Positions 1 to 7,668 are shown, numbered from the stretch's first letter. The stretch is DNA of 13,289 bases from DAOTVS01 sp034436375 (GCA_034436375.1 DAOTVS010000182.1:1-13289); one strand, 5' to 3'. Program-made: numbers and translations. Notes: generated by a model not told the origin, from the letters alone.

Positions 1-231
1 ATGTCTAGATTCTAGTCCACGAACCTCCCGTGGTCACTACCTCCCATGAAGAGATGCTGGGTGCTCGCCCCCCGGCATCTCTTCGCAATAGATGGGTAGC
101 CTATGGCCGGGTTCCATGCCGAGGCCCGGAGCCCGGCGCGGACCCTTATAAGGGGGTGTTGGCCGGGCAGCGGCGGAGCGGAGCACCCGGCGATTGCCAC
201 CACTATCTTGGGATACACTTGTGTCGGGTGC
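1..231. other. Gene-free leader region with several potential hairpins
   Basis: I see no credible coding region here; the open frames lack family signatures and a supporting ribosome site. The stretch is rich in inverted repeats. A stem of 9 bp with a 2-nt bulge lies at 13-21/29-39. A 14-bp stem with one G-T pair lies at 48-61/71-84. A 5-bp stem lies at 107-111/125-129. A 12-nt palindrome, CCCTTATAAGGG (143-154), is enclosed by GCCCGGC (131-137) and GCCGGGC (162-168). GGGTGCTC (59-66), which overlaps the loop of the 48-84 hairpin, is also complementary to GAGCACCC (181-188). None has a T-tract, so they do not look like ordinary intrinsic terminators. The region may be the 3' end of an upstream unit, an operator area or a structured RNA; high GC makes some hairpins expected by chance. 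Confidence 0.4.
48..84. repeat. 14-bp inverted repeat (hairpin), 9-nt loop
   Basis: The arms GAAGAGATGCTGGG (48-61) and CCCGGCATCTCTTC (71-84) are complementary over 14 positions, with one T/G position that would be a G-U pair in RNA. The loop is 62-70. No T-run follows on either strand, so an intrinsic terminator for an upstream gene is possible but not supported. The loop can also pair with 181-186. Confidence 0.6.
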
Positions 232-260
232 TTGCGCAGCGATAGGCCGTGTGTTACAAT
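232..260 (+). promoter_or_regulatory. Predicted extended -10 promoter for the kinase/regulator operon
   Basis: The sequence shows TTGCGC (232-237), a 17-nt spacer and TACAAT (255-260), with TG at 252-253 one base before the -10, which is the extended -10 pattern. TACAAT matches the housekeeping consensus at 5 of 6 positions; TTGCGC matches at 3. Transcription would begin near 267, about 17 nt before the TTG start at 284. A promoter of the same form lies at 3702-3730, which strengthens both calls. Confidence 0.65.
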
Positions 261-283
261 AGCATTGCCCTTTATTATTATGT

Positions 284-2503
284 TTGGCGAAAGTTGGAGT
301 TACAGTCCGCGTGGGAACAGCACGACCTCCTGCCAGTGAGCTAGCGGCAGTCCTCATTTCTCTGAAGGAGATTGGGGAGGCCATCAACCGTGCCGCTGCC
401 GCCGAGCAACCGGCGGTCGAGGCCACGCTGCGCCAGGTCGCCGAGGGCGCGGCCAGGCTGGCGCCAGGGTCGACCGCTGCGGTATACCTCTACGATACGG
501 TGCAACAGGGCCTGTCACCGACTGCTGCGGCCGTTGCCGGGCCTGAGGAAGGGGCGCCGTCCGGGGCCACAGGGCTGGGGGTGTGCGCCCTGGCGCAAGG
601 GCAGCGCCTCCTTGCGAGCGATGGGCATGGGGCGGTCGCCTGCTTGCCGCTCCAGGCGGGTGAGCAATGGGTAGGGGTGTTGCAGGTCCGCCTACCCGGT
701 GAGCGCCACTTTCACGAGCTCGAGCTCCTGGCGTTGGATAACCTGGCCGGCCAGGCGGCGCTCGCGGCCTACCATGCCCTCCACCGGGCCAGGGTACAGC
801 GCGACCTGGCCCGCAAGGAAGGGGAGCTGACCCGCCTGCGCCGCGCAGGGCTGCTCATCTCTTCCAGACTACGCCTGGAAGAGACCCTCGAATCGATCCT
901 GCAGATGGCGCTCGAAGTCACCAATGCCCGCTACGGCATCTTCCGCCTCGCCGACAAGACGGGCCAGAACCTGGTGATGCGCGCCATTGCCGGCGAAAAG
1001 CTCAGCCGGCCGCTGATCGAAGCCCTGCCCATCCAATCCACCAGCATCATGAGCTGGGTAGCCCGTCACCGCGAGCCCCTGTGCATCCCCGACCTGCGCG
1101 CCGACCCCTGGGCGCAGATCTACTACCCCCTGGACCACGACCTGGAGATGCGCTCTGAGCTGGCGGTGCCGCTGATCGGCGCCAGTGGCCGCCTGGAGGG
1201 GGTACTCAACCTCGAGAGCCCCGTGCCGGCCGCCTTTGACGAGCAGGATAGCCATCTCCTGCAGGCCCTGGCCACGCAGGCCATGATTGCCATCCAGGAG
1301 GTGCGCCTGCTGGACGCCATTCAAGAGATGGCCGGGTGGCTGTTGACTCAAGCTCCTGCCGAGGTGTTGGCGCGCCTGGTCGAGGTGGCTTGCGAGCTTT
1401 TGGGCGCCTCCGCCAGCGCCATCTGGGTTCTCCAGGGGGAGGAGTTGGTGCTGCAGGCAGCTTCGGCAGGGTATGAGCATGGCGAGCGTCTGCCGCTACG
1501 CGACAGCCTGGTGGGCCAGGCCATCGTGGGGCGAGGGCCCGTTCTCTCGGCGGATGTGCGTACCGACCCGCGCTTTAACCGCCCCGACCTGGCGCGGGCC
1601 CACGGTTGGGTGCGGATGCTGGTGGAGCCCATGCTGGCCAGCGATGACCGCGAGCCGGTGGGGGCCTTTGCCGTCTATTCGGCCGGCTCTGACCCGGGGC
1701 GTTTTGCCGAGTCGGAATGGGACAAGAAGGTGTTGACCTGTCTGGCGCACTATGCGGCGCTGGCGGTACACAATGCTTCCCGCCAGGAGGCGCTGCGCTC
1801 GGCTCAGGAGCAGCGTGCTGTGGCTGAGACTTTTGCCGCCGTGGGCGACATCGCGGCCAACTTGCTGCACCATCTCAACAACAAGGTCGGCGCAATTCCA
1901 GTGCGCATCGAGGGCATCCAAGACAAGTGCCAGGCTGCCCTCCAGGCTGACCCTTACCTGGCCGCCAACCTCGCCGAGATCGAGCGCTCCGCCGCTGAGG
2001 CAATGGAAGCAGTGCGCGATAGCCTGTTCCACCTGCGGCCCATCCGCCTGCAGCCTGTGGACCTGGCCGTCTGTGTAGCCTCGGCCATCGCCGCCGCCAA
2101 CCTGCCCGCCGACGTGCAGGTGCAGACAGCCGGGCTCGAGGACCTGCCTGAGGTGGTGGCCAGTGAGCGCAGCCTGGCCCTGGTCTTTACCAATCTGCTG
2201 GAGAATGCGCGAGAAGCCATGGATGGCCGAGGGGTGGTGTCTATCCGCGGCGCTATGGATGGCGGCTGGGTGCAGGTGACGGTAAGCGATTCTGGCCCCG
2301 GCATTGCTCCCGATCTGCATAACCGCATTTTCGAGCTGGATTTCTCGGGGCGTGGCTCAACCCAGGCGGGCAAGCTGGGCTTTGGCCTATGGTGGGTCAA
2401 GACGCTCATGACTCGCCTGGGTGGTGCGGTGAGCGTGGAATCGGACGGGCGCAACGGCACGGCCTTTCACTTGCGGCTGCCCCGGGCAGAGGTCCGGCCA
2501 TGA
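284..2503 (+). CDS. Triple-GAF sensor histidine kinase
   Basis: Soluble two-component sensor kinase that should autophosphorylate on histidine and pass phosphate to the regulator encoded next door. No signal peptide or membrane helix is visible, so the signal is probably cytoplasmic. Residues about 20-165 form a divergent GAF-like domain, about 185-345 a clear GAF and about 350-505 a third GAF. The kinase core follows: H-box HHLNN with His529 the likely phospho-acceptor, N-box with Asn641 (ENAREAM), G1 box DSGPG at 669-673 and G2 box GKLGFG at 696-701. The stop overlaps the next start (ATGA). The start is uncertain. TTG 284 has no Shine-Dalgarno and would sit on a roughly 17-nt leader. GTG 311 has GGAG 12 nt upstream. 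An ATG at 280 opens only a 19-codon frame that ends at 339. The specific signal cannot be told. Confidence 0.92.
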   Translation: MAKVGVTVRVGTARPPASELAAVLISLKEIGEAINRAAAAEQPAVEATLRQVAEGAARLAPGSTAAVYLYDTVQQGLSPTAAAVAGPEEGAPSGATGLGVCALAQGQRLLASDGHGAVACLPLQAGEQWVGVLQVRLPGERHFHELELLALDNLAGQAALAAYHALHRARVQRDLARKEGELTRLRRAGLLISSRLRLEETLESILQMALEVTNARYGIFRLADKTGQNLVMRAIAGEKLSRPLIEALPIQSTSIMSWVARHREPLCIPDLRADPWAQIYYPLDHDLEMRSELAVPLIGASGRLEGVLNLESPVPAAFDEQDSHLLQALATQAMIAIQEVRLLDAIQEMAGWLLTQAPAEVLARLVEVACELLGASASAIWVLQGEELVLQAASAGYEHGERLPLRDSLVGQAIVGRGPVLSADVRTDPRFNRPDLARAHGWVRMLVEPMLASDDREPVGAFAVYSAGSDPGRFAESEWDKKVLTCLAHYAALAVHNASRQEALRSAQEQRAVAETFAAVGDIAANLLHHLNNKVGAIPVRIEGIQDKCQAALQADPYLAANLAEIERSAAEAMEAVRDSLFHLRPIRLQPVDLAVCVASAIAAANLPADVQVQTAGLEDLPEVVASERSLALVFTNLLENAREAMDGRGVVSIRGAMDGGWVQVTVSDSGPGIAPDLHNRIFELDFSGRGSTQAGKLGFGLWWVKTLMTRLGGAVSVESDGRNGTAFHLRLPRAEVRP

Positions 2504-3609
2504 TGATTCCTTCCAGCGCACGCGCCCTGGTAGTGGAGGACGATCGCTCCTGGCAACAGATCCTGAGCGAGCTCCTGGCCGATGCCGGCCTGGCGGTGGA
2601 CCTGGCTGACAGCCTGGATACCGCTGTCGATGCCCTGCGCCGCGCGCCGCACCGGCTGGCCGTGGTCGACCTCTCATTGGGCGGCAGCGATCACCGCGAC
2701 CGGGCCGGCCTGGCCGTGCTCGATGCCCTACGCCAGCACGACCCGGGGTGCGTCTCGCTCCTCCTCACCGGCTTTGCTACGGTCGAGCTGGCGGTGAGCG
2801 CCCTGACCGAGCACGGCGCCTATACCTGCCTGCGCAAGGAAAACTTTCGCCGTTCCCAGTTTCGAGAGCTTATTGGGCGGGCGCTGGGGCCGGCGGGGCC
2901 GGCGGCGCCGGCGGCGCCCGGCGGGGCGCAAGTGGCTGGGGCGCGGCCCGCGCCAGATGCAGAGACGGGCAGTGGGGCAACCGCAGGCCTGGCCCTGGTG
3001 GTGGAGGATGACCCAAGTTGGCGCGACATCCTGGCGGAACTGCTGGCTGAAGCAGGCTATCGCGTGCAGCCCTGCCGCAGCTATGGCGAGGCGCTGGGCT
3101 GCCTGCGCCGCGAGCACTTTCAGGTGGCCGTGGTGGACCTTTCCCTCGCCAGCTCGATCGCGCCCGGCTCGAACCTGGACGGTTACCGCCTGCTTGCCAC
3201 CACACGCGCCAACGGCGTGCCGACCCTTGTGGTCAGCGGGGTAGCCAGCCCGCACGACATCGAGCGCGCCTATGCCGAGCAAGGCATTTTCGCCTGCCTG
3301 GAAAAGCAGGCCTTCGACCGCCGGACCTTTCTCAGCACCGTCGCCCAGGCCGTCGCGGCGGGCGCCGCACCCGGAGAGCTGGCCGCCCTCACCGACCGCG
3401 AGCGCGAGGTGCTCGGCCTTTTGGCACGCGGCCTCACCAACAAAGACATCGCCGAAGCCCTCGTCATCACCCCCAACACTGTCAAACGCCATCTGAAAGC
3501 CATCTTTGAAAAGCTGGGTGTTCACACCCGCTCCGCCGCCGCCGCCAAGGCCATCAGCAACGGTATGCCGGGGCAGGCCTCCTCAGTTGAGGAAGAGCTC
3601 GGACTGTAG
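2500..3609 (+). CDS. Response regulator, REC-REC-LuxR HTH
   Basis: Transcription regulator of 369 aa, presumably the phosphorylation target of the upstream kinase. The first receiver spans residues about 8-125, with acidic pocket Glu13/Asp14/Asp15, phospho-acceptor Asp57, Thr90 and Lys113. A linker of about 35 residues rich in Gly, Pro and Ala follows. The second receiver spans about 164-290, with Asp170/Asp171, acceptor Asp213, Ser246 and Lys269. Both receivers keep the full set of active-site residues, so both could be phosphorylated. Residues about 297-355 are a LuxR/NarL-type helix-turn-helix (LTDREREVLGLLARG, then the TPNTVKRHL recognition region). The start ATG 2500 overlaps the kinase stop as ATGA and gives a receiver beginning at once; the frame stays open upstream to 2389, but that part only shadows the kinase. 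Two receivers on one LuxR-type output are unusual, since one is the rule. Target genes are unknown. Confidence 0.93.
   Translation: MMIPSSARALVVEDDRSWQQILSELLADAGLAVDLADSLDTAVDALRRAPHRLAVVDLSLGGSDHRDRAGLAVLDALRQHDPGCVSLLLTGFATVELAVSALTEHGAYTCLRKENFRRSQFRELIGRALGPAGPAAPAAPGGAQVAGARPAPDAETGSGATAGLALVVEDDPSWRDILAELLAEAGYRVQPCRSYGEALGCLRREHFQVAVVDLSLASSIAPGSNLDGYRLLATTRANGVPTLVVSGVASPHDIERAYAEQGIFACLEKQAFDRRTFLSTVAQAVAAGAAPGELAALTDREREVLGLLARGLTNKDIAEALVITPNTVKRHLKAIFEKLGVHTRSAAAAKAISNGMPGQASSVEEELGL
2886..2922 (+). repeat. 9-nt GC-only tandem repeat coding the inter-receiver linker
   Basis: Four units of about 9 nt follow each other: GGGGCCGGC (2886-2894), the same again (2895-2903), GGCGCCGGC (2904-2912) and GGCGCCCGGC (2913-2922). 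They code a Gly-Pro-Ala-rich stretch of the linker between the two receivers. Nine bases are three codons, so gain or loss of a unit would keep the frame. Confidence 0.7.
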
Positions 3610-3701
3610 TGTGGGCGCAGATCGCACTGTGAGCAACATACCCTGTATGAGCCTTGGCACACTTGCGCCTCTCTGAACTGCACCCACTGTAGTCTGGGCG
3701 T

Positions 3702-3730
3702 TTGCTCTATTCCCCGAATCCTGCTACACT
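3702..3730 (+). promoter_or_regulatory. Predicted extended -10 promoter for the small membrane gene and glgA
   Basis: TTGCTC (3702-3707), a 17-nt spacer and TACACT (3725-3730), with TG at 3722-3723 giving an extended -10. It has the same layout as the promoter at 232-260. The start point would fall near 3737, downstream of the ATG at 3733. That argues against the ATG as start of the small gene and for TTG 3778. The 91 bases between the regulator stop and this site hold no clear intrinsic terminator. Confidence 0.6.
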
Positions 3731-3767
3731 TCATGTATCTGATTTGTGCACGATTCACGCCCGTTGT

Positions 3768-3773
3768 GGAGGG
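3768..3773 (+). promoter_or_regulatory. Ribosome binding site GGAGGG deciding a TTG start
   Basis: GGAGGG lies 4 nt before TTG 3778. It is the only strong Shine-Dalgarno sequence near the start of the frame, and it falls inside the transcript predicted from the promoter at 3702-3730. Confidence 0.6.
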
Positions 3774-3777
3774 ATCA

Positions 3778-4131
3778 TTGCGTAGCGAGAAGCAAACGCC
3801 GGGGCAGGGTGGAACAGGCAGGGATATCTCAGCCCGGCCCACGGTTGATGATCCCTGGTCTACCGATCCCCCGCATTGGTTGGATGCCCCCGCAAGGCCA
3901 GGCGCCTCTCAGGCCCACCGTTTCCTGATCAACTGGCTGCTCCTGGCAGCCGGCATGGTGACCATCCTCCTCCTGGCTCTGCAGGACGCGGACCTGCCTC
4001 CCGAACCTTGCACGGTATTGGTGGTCGCGACCGTAGGGTTGGCGGGCTTGTGTGCATGGATCATCAACTGGGGCCGCCGGGCGCAGACAGACGCCCTCCG
4101 CGGGCGAGGTGGGTCCCCTCGCCGGTTTTGA
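3778..4131 (+). CDS. Small two-helix membrane protein, unknown function
   Basis: A frame of 117 aa that I do not recognise. Residues 1-45 are polar and rich in Pro, Gly and Asp. Two hydrophobic stretches follow, at about 49-68 (FLINWLLLAAGMVTILLLAL) and about 78-98, separated by a short acidic Pro-rich loop. The tail is Arg-rich (GRRAQTDALRGRGG). By the positive-inside rule the tail should be cytoplasmic, and with two helices the N-terminus as well. There is no cleavable signal peptide. I chose TTG 3778 because GGAGGG precedes it by 4 nt and because the alternative ATG 3733 lies upstream of the predicted transcription start. glgA begins 52 nt after the stop, so the two are probably co-transcribed. 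Nothing seen links it to glycogen other than position. Reality is supported by promoter, ribosome site and helices, not by a known family. Confidence 0.6.
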   Translation: MRSEKQTPGQGGTGRDISARPTVDDPWSTDPPHWLDAPARPGASQAHRFLINWLLLAAGMVTILLLALQDADLPPEPCTVLVVATVGLAGLCAWIINWGRRAQTDALRGRGGSPRRF

Positions 4132-4183
4132 TGGGAGCCCCAACCTTGCTTTTCACGGTGCCCGGGAAAGGAGCACGACTGAC

Positions 4184-5707
4184 ATGACCAACAATGCCCC
4201 GCTGAAGATCCTCTATCTTTCTGCAGAAGTTGTTCCCTTTGCCAAAACCGGTGGCCTGGCCGATGTGGCCGGGTCCCTACCCAAGGCGATCCGGGCGCTG
4301 GGACACGATATCCGGGTGTGTATGCCCCGTTACGGCCGCATCGACAAGGCGCGCTTCAACCTGCAGGAGGTGGTGCCCTCCTTCGGCGTGCCGGTGGACC
4401 GTGAGCACGAGCCGGCGGCCATCTGGCAGGGGATTATCGGCACGGATGTGCCCGTCTACATGGTCGACAATGCTCGCTATTTTGACCGCGACGGCATCTA
4501 CATGTACCCCGATGACGCAGAACGCTTTATCTTCTTCTGCCGGGCCGCCTTGGAGATGCTGCGCGAGCCGCAACTCAACTGGCAGCCCGATATCATCCAC
4601 TGCAACGACTGGCACACCGCCATCGTGCCCAACTGGCTGCGCACCATCTACAAAGATGACCCCTTCTTCGCCCATACAGCCACGGTCTATACCATCCACA
4701 ACCTGGCCTACCAGGGCATCTTTGGCCACCGGGTGTTGGAAGTCGCTGGCATCGACGAGTACGGTTTTCTCTACCATCCACAGGTAGCGGACCTGGCTGA
4801 GGTGGTAGATATGATGGCGCGCGGCATCTATTTTGCCGACGTGATCAACACGGTCAGCGAAAAATACGCGCAAGAGATCCTGACCCCCGAATACGGCGAG
4901 CACCTGGACCCGCTCCTGCGCGACCGGCGCGATCACCTGTTCGGCATCCTCAACGGCATCGATACCGAGGTCCTGAACCCGGCCACCGATACCTACCTGG
5001 CGGCCAGGTTCGACGCCGCGCACCTGGATGCGCGTGCGGCCAACAAGGAAGCGCTGCAGCGCGAAGCGGGGCTGCCTGTCTCGCCCACGACGCCGCTGGT
5101 GGGCATCATCTCACGCCTGGCCGATCAGAAGGGGTTCGACCTCATCAGCCGCATCATCGACCCTTTGCTGAACTTTGTCGATATCCAGTTTGTATTGTTG
5201 GGCACCGGCGAGCAGCACTACCACGACATGTTCAGCGCCCTGGCCCAGCGCTACCCGCACAAGGCGGCGGCCTTTTTGACCTTCAACGCCGCCCTGGCCC
5301 AACGCATCTATGGCGGCAGCGATATGTTCCTCATGCCCTCGCGTTTTGAGCCCTGCGGCCTCGGGCAGATGATCGCAATGCGCTACGGCTCGGTGCCCGT
5401 GGTGCGCGCGACCGGCGGTCTGGCCGATACGGTGCAGGATTATGACCCGCGGGGCGAAAAAGGCAACGGATTCTCCTTCGAGGCCTATGACTCGATGGCC
5501 CTCTTCGCCACCCTGGTGCGCGCCGCCGAGACCTACCGGCACGTCGATGCCTGGCGCCGGCTGATGCTGCGTGATATGAGCGCCGATTTCTCGTGGGCCC
5601 GCTCGGCCGCCAAGTATGCGGACCTCTACTATCGCGCCCAGGCCGCCAAAATGCCCAGAGAGTCCAGGCCGCTATCCGACTATGGCGTGGGCAAGAACGC
5701 TCAATAG
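4184..5707 (+). CDS. glgA: Glycogen synthase, ADP-glucose type (GT5)
   Basis: Transfers glucose from ADP-glucose to the non-reducing end of growing alpha-1,4-glucan; cytoplasmic. The 507-aa product is slightly longer than the family's usual 475-490 aa. The N-terminal starch-synthase catalytic domain (about 8-250) carries the KTGGL motif with Lys21, which binds ADP-glucose, and the HCNDWH motif at 139-144. The C-terminal GT-B half (about 295-480) carries the FEPCGL motif with catalytic-site Glu389, then the conserved RYGSVPVVRATGGL stretch. The frame is open back to 4052, but family homology starts right after ATG 4184, and AAAGGAG (4167-4173) lies 10 nt before it. The gene for the aldo/keto reductase follows after 42 nt. 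The partner genes glgC and glgB are not in the window, so the pathway is only partly represented here. Classification is secure. Confidence 0.96.
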   Translation: MTNNAPLKILYLSAEVVPFAKTGGLADVAGSLPKAIRALGHDIRVCMPRYGRIDKARFNLQEVVPSFGVPVDREHEPAAIWQGIIGTDVPVYMVDNARYFDRDGIYMYPDDAERFIFFCRAALEMLREPQLNWQPDIIHCNDWHTAIVPNWLRTIYKDDPFFAHTATVYTIHNLAYQGIFGHRVLEVAGIDEYGFLYHPQVADLAEVVDMMARGIYFADVINTVSEKYAQEILTPEYGEHLDPLLRDRRDHLFGILNGIDTEVLNPATDTYLAARFDAAHLDARAANKEALQREAGLPVSPTTPLVGIISRLADQKGFDLISRIIDPLLNFVDIQFVLLGTGEQHYHDMFSALAQRYPHKAAAFLTFNAALAQRIYGGSDMFLMPSRFEPCGLGQMIAMRYGSVPVVRATGGLADTVQDYDPRGEKGNGFSFEAYDSMALFATLVRAAETYRHVDAWRRLMLRDMSADFSWARSAAKYADLYYRAQAAKMPRESRPLSDYGVGKNAQ

Positions 5708-5749
5708 GTGCTGGATCCAGGCTTGTAGTAATGAAGAGAGGGGATCACT

Positions 5750-6730
5750 ATGCGCTACCGACAACTGGGCAAAACAGGCATCCTGATCAGCGAGGTGGGA
5801 TTTGGTGGTTGGGGCATTGGGGGCTGGGGGCCTACCGACGACGAGGAGGCTCTACGCGCCCTGCGCCGCGCCTTTGACCTGGGCGTGAACTTTTACGATA
5901 CAGCCCTCGGCTATGGCGACGGCCACAGTGAGGAACTGATCGGCCGCGCTTTCAAGGGCTCGCGCGACAAGGTGGTGATCGCGAGCAAGATCCCGCCCAA
6001 GACTTCCCGCTGGCCAGTCAAGCCCGACGAGCCCCTACACGAGACTTTTCCCGCCGACTGGATCATTCGCTGCACGGAACAGTCACTGCGCAACCTGGGC
6101 ACCGACTATATCGATGTGCAGCAGCTTCATGCCTGGACGGATGCCTACCGTGCTCTCCCAGAGTGGCGCGAGGCGTTCCTCAAGCTCAAGGCACAGGGCA
6201 AGATCCGCGCTTTCGGCGTTTCGGCCAATGATTGGGACCCCTATGGGCCGGTGAACCTGGCGCGCGAGGGCCTGGTAGATAGCGTGCAGGTGATCTACAA
6301 CATCTTCGAGCAGCGCCCGGCGGAGCAACTCCTGCCGGCAGCCCTGGCGGGAGGGGTCGGTATTCTCGCCCGCGTGCCCTTTGAGGAGGGACTCCTCACC
6401 GGCACGCTGCGCCCCGGTCACCGTTTCCCCGAGGGCGACTGGCGCGCCGAATGGCTCACTCCCGAGCGGCTGGAGGAGGGCGCGAGGCGGGTGGATGCCC
6501 TCAGGGCTTTCCTGGCGCCCGACCGGCCCACCCTGCCCGCCTTGGCGCTCAAGTTCATCCTCAGCCACCCTGCTGTGAGCTCGGTCATCCCCGGCATGCG
6601 GCGTGTGGCCCACGTGGAGGCGAACACCGCCGTCTCAGATGGCATTCTTCTGGATGAGGAAACCTTGCGCCAGCTCCATGCGCATGCCTATACGCATGGT
6701 TGGAAGTACCCGTGGAGTGCGGATGCGTAA
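5750..6730 (+). CDS. Aldo/keto reductase
   Basis: NAD(P)H-dependent reductase of carbonyl groups in sugars or aldehydes, with a TIM-barrel fold of 326 aa, the usual size. The complete catalytic tetrad is visible: Asp50 and Tyr55 (FYDTALGYGDGHSE), Lys80 (IASK) and His127 (QQLHAW). The opening MRYRQLGKTGILIS-EVGFGGW is typical of the broad family that includes E. coli YhdN-like and Bacillus IolS-like proteins. GAGAGGGG (5736-5743) sits 6 nt before the ATG. It lies between glgA (42-nt gap) and a sugar isomerase/epimerase (65-nt gap), and is probably part of one transcript. The substrate cannot be read from the sequence. The neighbours suggest a sugar or keto-sugar, which is inference. Confidence 0.93.
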   Translation: MRYRQLGKTGILISEVGFGGWGIGGWGPTDDEEALRALRRAFDLGVNFYDTALGYGDGHSEELIGRAFKGSRDKVVIASKIPPKTSRWPVKPDEPLHETFPADWIIRCTEQSLRNLGTDYIDVQQLHAWTDAYRALPEWREAFLKLKAQGKIRAFGVSANDWDPYGPVNLAREGLVDSVQVIYNIFEQRPAEQLLPAALAGGVGILARVPFEEGLLTGTLRPGHRFPEGDWRAEWLTPERLEEGARRVDALRAFLAPDRPTLPALALKFILSHPAVSSVIPGMRRVAHVEANTAVSDGILLDEETLRQLHAHAYTHGWKYPWSADA

Positions 6731-6795
6731 AACGTGACACGCCAAGTGTGATACTGCCCCGTCAAGCGCATGCTGCTTTGCGCCAGGAGGTATCC

Positions 6796-7641
6796 ATGCC
6801 GCCGCTCTGCCTCGTCGGCTATACGTACCGTGGTTATCCGCTGGCCTATGCCCTCGACCAGGCGCGCGCCCATGGCTATGCGGGCATCGAGCTACGCGAC
6901 TTTTCGGATATCGACCTCTCGGACCCAACTGGGCTTGCTAGAGCGCTGGAGCGGGCCCTCCCCCTCGCCCGAGCGCAGGGGCTGACGGTCTACAGTGTGT
7001 TCTATGCGTCCATCCCTGTCTCTCACACGAATGAGCGGGCTGCTGAGGAGGCGGCCTTTGTGGCGACATTGGACATCCTGGCGCGTTACGGGGTGCCCAT
7101 TTTGCACACACGGCTCAGCATTCGGGATCGCCTCGGCTGCGAGATTACGGCTGCCTCGGCGCGCGAGGAGGATTATGCCGCCGTGCAGCGAACTCTGGTG
7201 CGCTTGGGGCCGGAGGCTGAGCAGCGGGGTGTGCGCATTGCCCTGGAGACGCACATGGGCACCATCCACGACACTGCCGCCTCGCAGCTGCGCATCGTCC
7301 GGGCCTGTCCGTCGCCAGCGGTGAGCGCTTCGCTCGATTTCGCCAACATGCTCATCACCCATCCCCAGGAACGGGTGTTTGAGGTGGCCTCGGCCTTTGC
7401 CGGGCGCATTGGCTATGTGCATCTCAAGAACGTCAAGCTCCTGCCTCACGGGCTGGGCTATGACTGGAACCTGCCCCTGCGCTGGGGCGATGTCAACTAT
7501 TACCGGGTGCTCTGGGCGCTCAAGGAAGCTGGCTATTTGGGGCCACTGGCCGTTGAATACTGTGGCACGGGGGACCCCGACGTGTTTGCCGAGGACGATG
7601 CGCGCTATCTGCAAGAGCTGACGGCTCGCATGGGATGGTGA
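6796..7641 (+). CDS. TIM-barrel sugar isomerase/epimerase (xylose isomerase-like, AP endonuclease 2 family)
   Basis: A protein of 281 aa in the metal-dependent TIM-barrel superfamily that includes sugar-phosphate isomerases, ketose 3-epimerases and inosose dehydratase. Expected metal ligands line up as Glu151 (ALETHMG), Asp181 (SLDFANM), His209 (YVHLKNVK) and Glu254 (AVEYCG), each at the end of a predicted strand. The family usually acts on a sugar or cyclitol by deprotonation next to a carbonyl. ATG 6796 was chosen because AGGAGG (6785-6790) lies 5 nt before it and the barrel's first strand (LCLVGYTYRGYPL) follows. The frame runs open upstream to 6700, overlapping the reductase gene without homology. 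The GH4 gene starts 27 nt after the stop. Substrate is unknown; a role in processing the sugar released by the GH4 enzyme is inferred from context. Confidence 0.88.
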   Translation: MPPLCLVGYTYRGYPLAYALDQARAHGYAGIELRDFSDIDLSDPTGLARALERALPLARAQGLTVYSVFYASIPVSHTNERAAEEAAFVATLDILARYGVPILHTRLSIRDRLGCEITAASAREEDYAAVQRTLVRLGPEAEQRGVRIALETHMGTIHDTAASQLRIVRACPSPAVSASLDFANMLITHPQERVFEVASAFAGRIGYVHLKNVKLLPHGLGYDWNLPLRWGDVNYYRVLWALKEAGYLGPLAVEYCGTGDPDVFAEDDARYLQELTARMGW

Positions 7642-7668
7642 TGGAGCGGCTCTGGCGGAGGGAAAACC

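Noticed and set aside
5..15. Short palindrome CTAGATTCTAG at the window edge
   Set aside because: Eleven bases with no second copy seen and no promoter close by; no basis for calling an operator.
1..283. Riboswitch or signal recognition particle RNA in the left intergenic region
   Set aside because: I looked for conserved core strings of common riboswitches and of small SRP RNA and found none; only generic hairpins remain.
37..426. Minus-strand frame of 129 codons near the left end
   Set aside because: It overlaps the kinase start and the promoter, has low-complexity Arg/Ala/Pro content and shows no family motif; it looks like a by-product of high GC.
3608..3689. Complementary stretches after the regulator stop (AGTGTGGGCGCAG and CTGCACCCACT)
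   Set aside because: Pairing is interrupted and the loop would be nearly 60 nt; not a convincing terminator.
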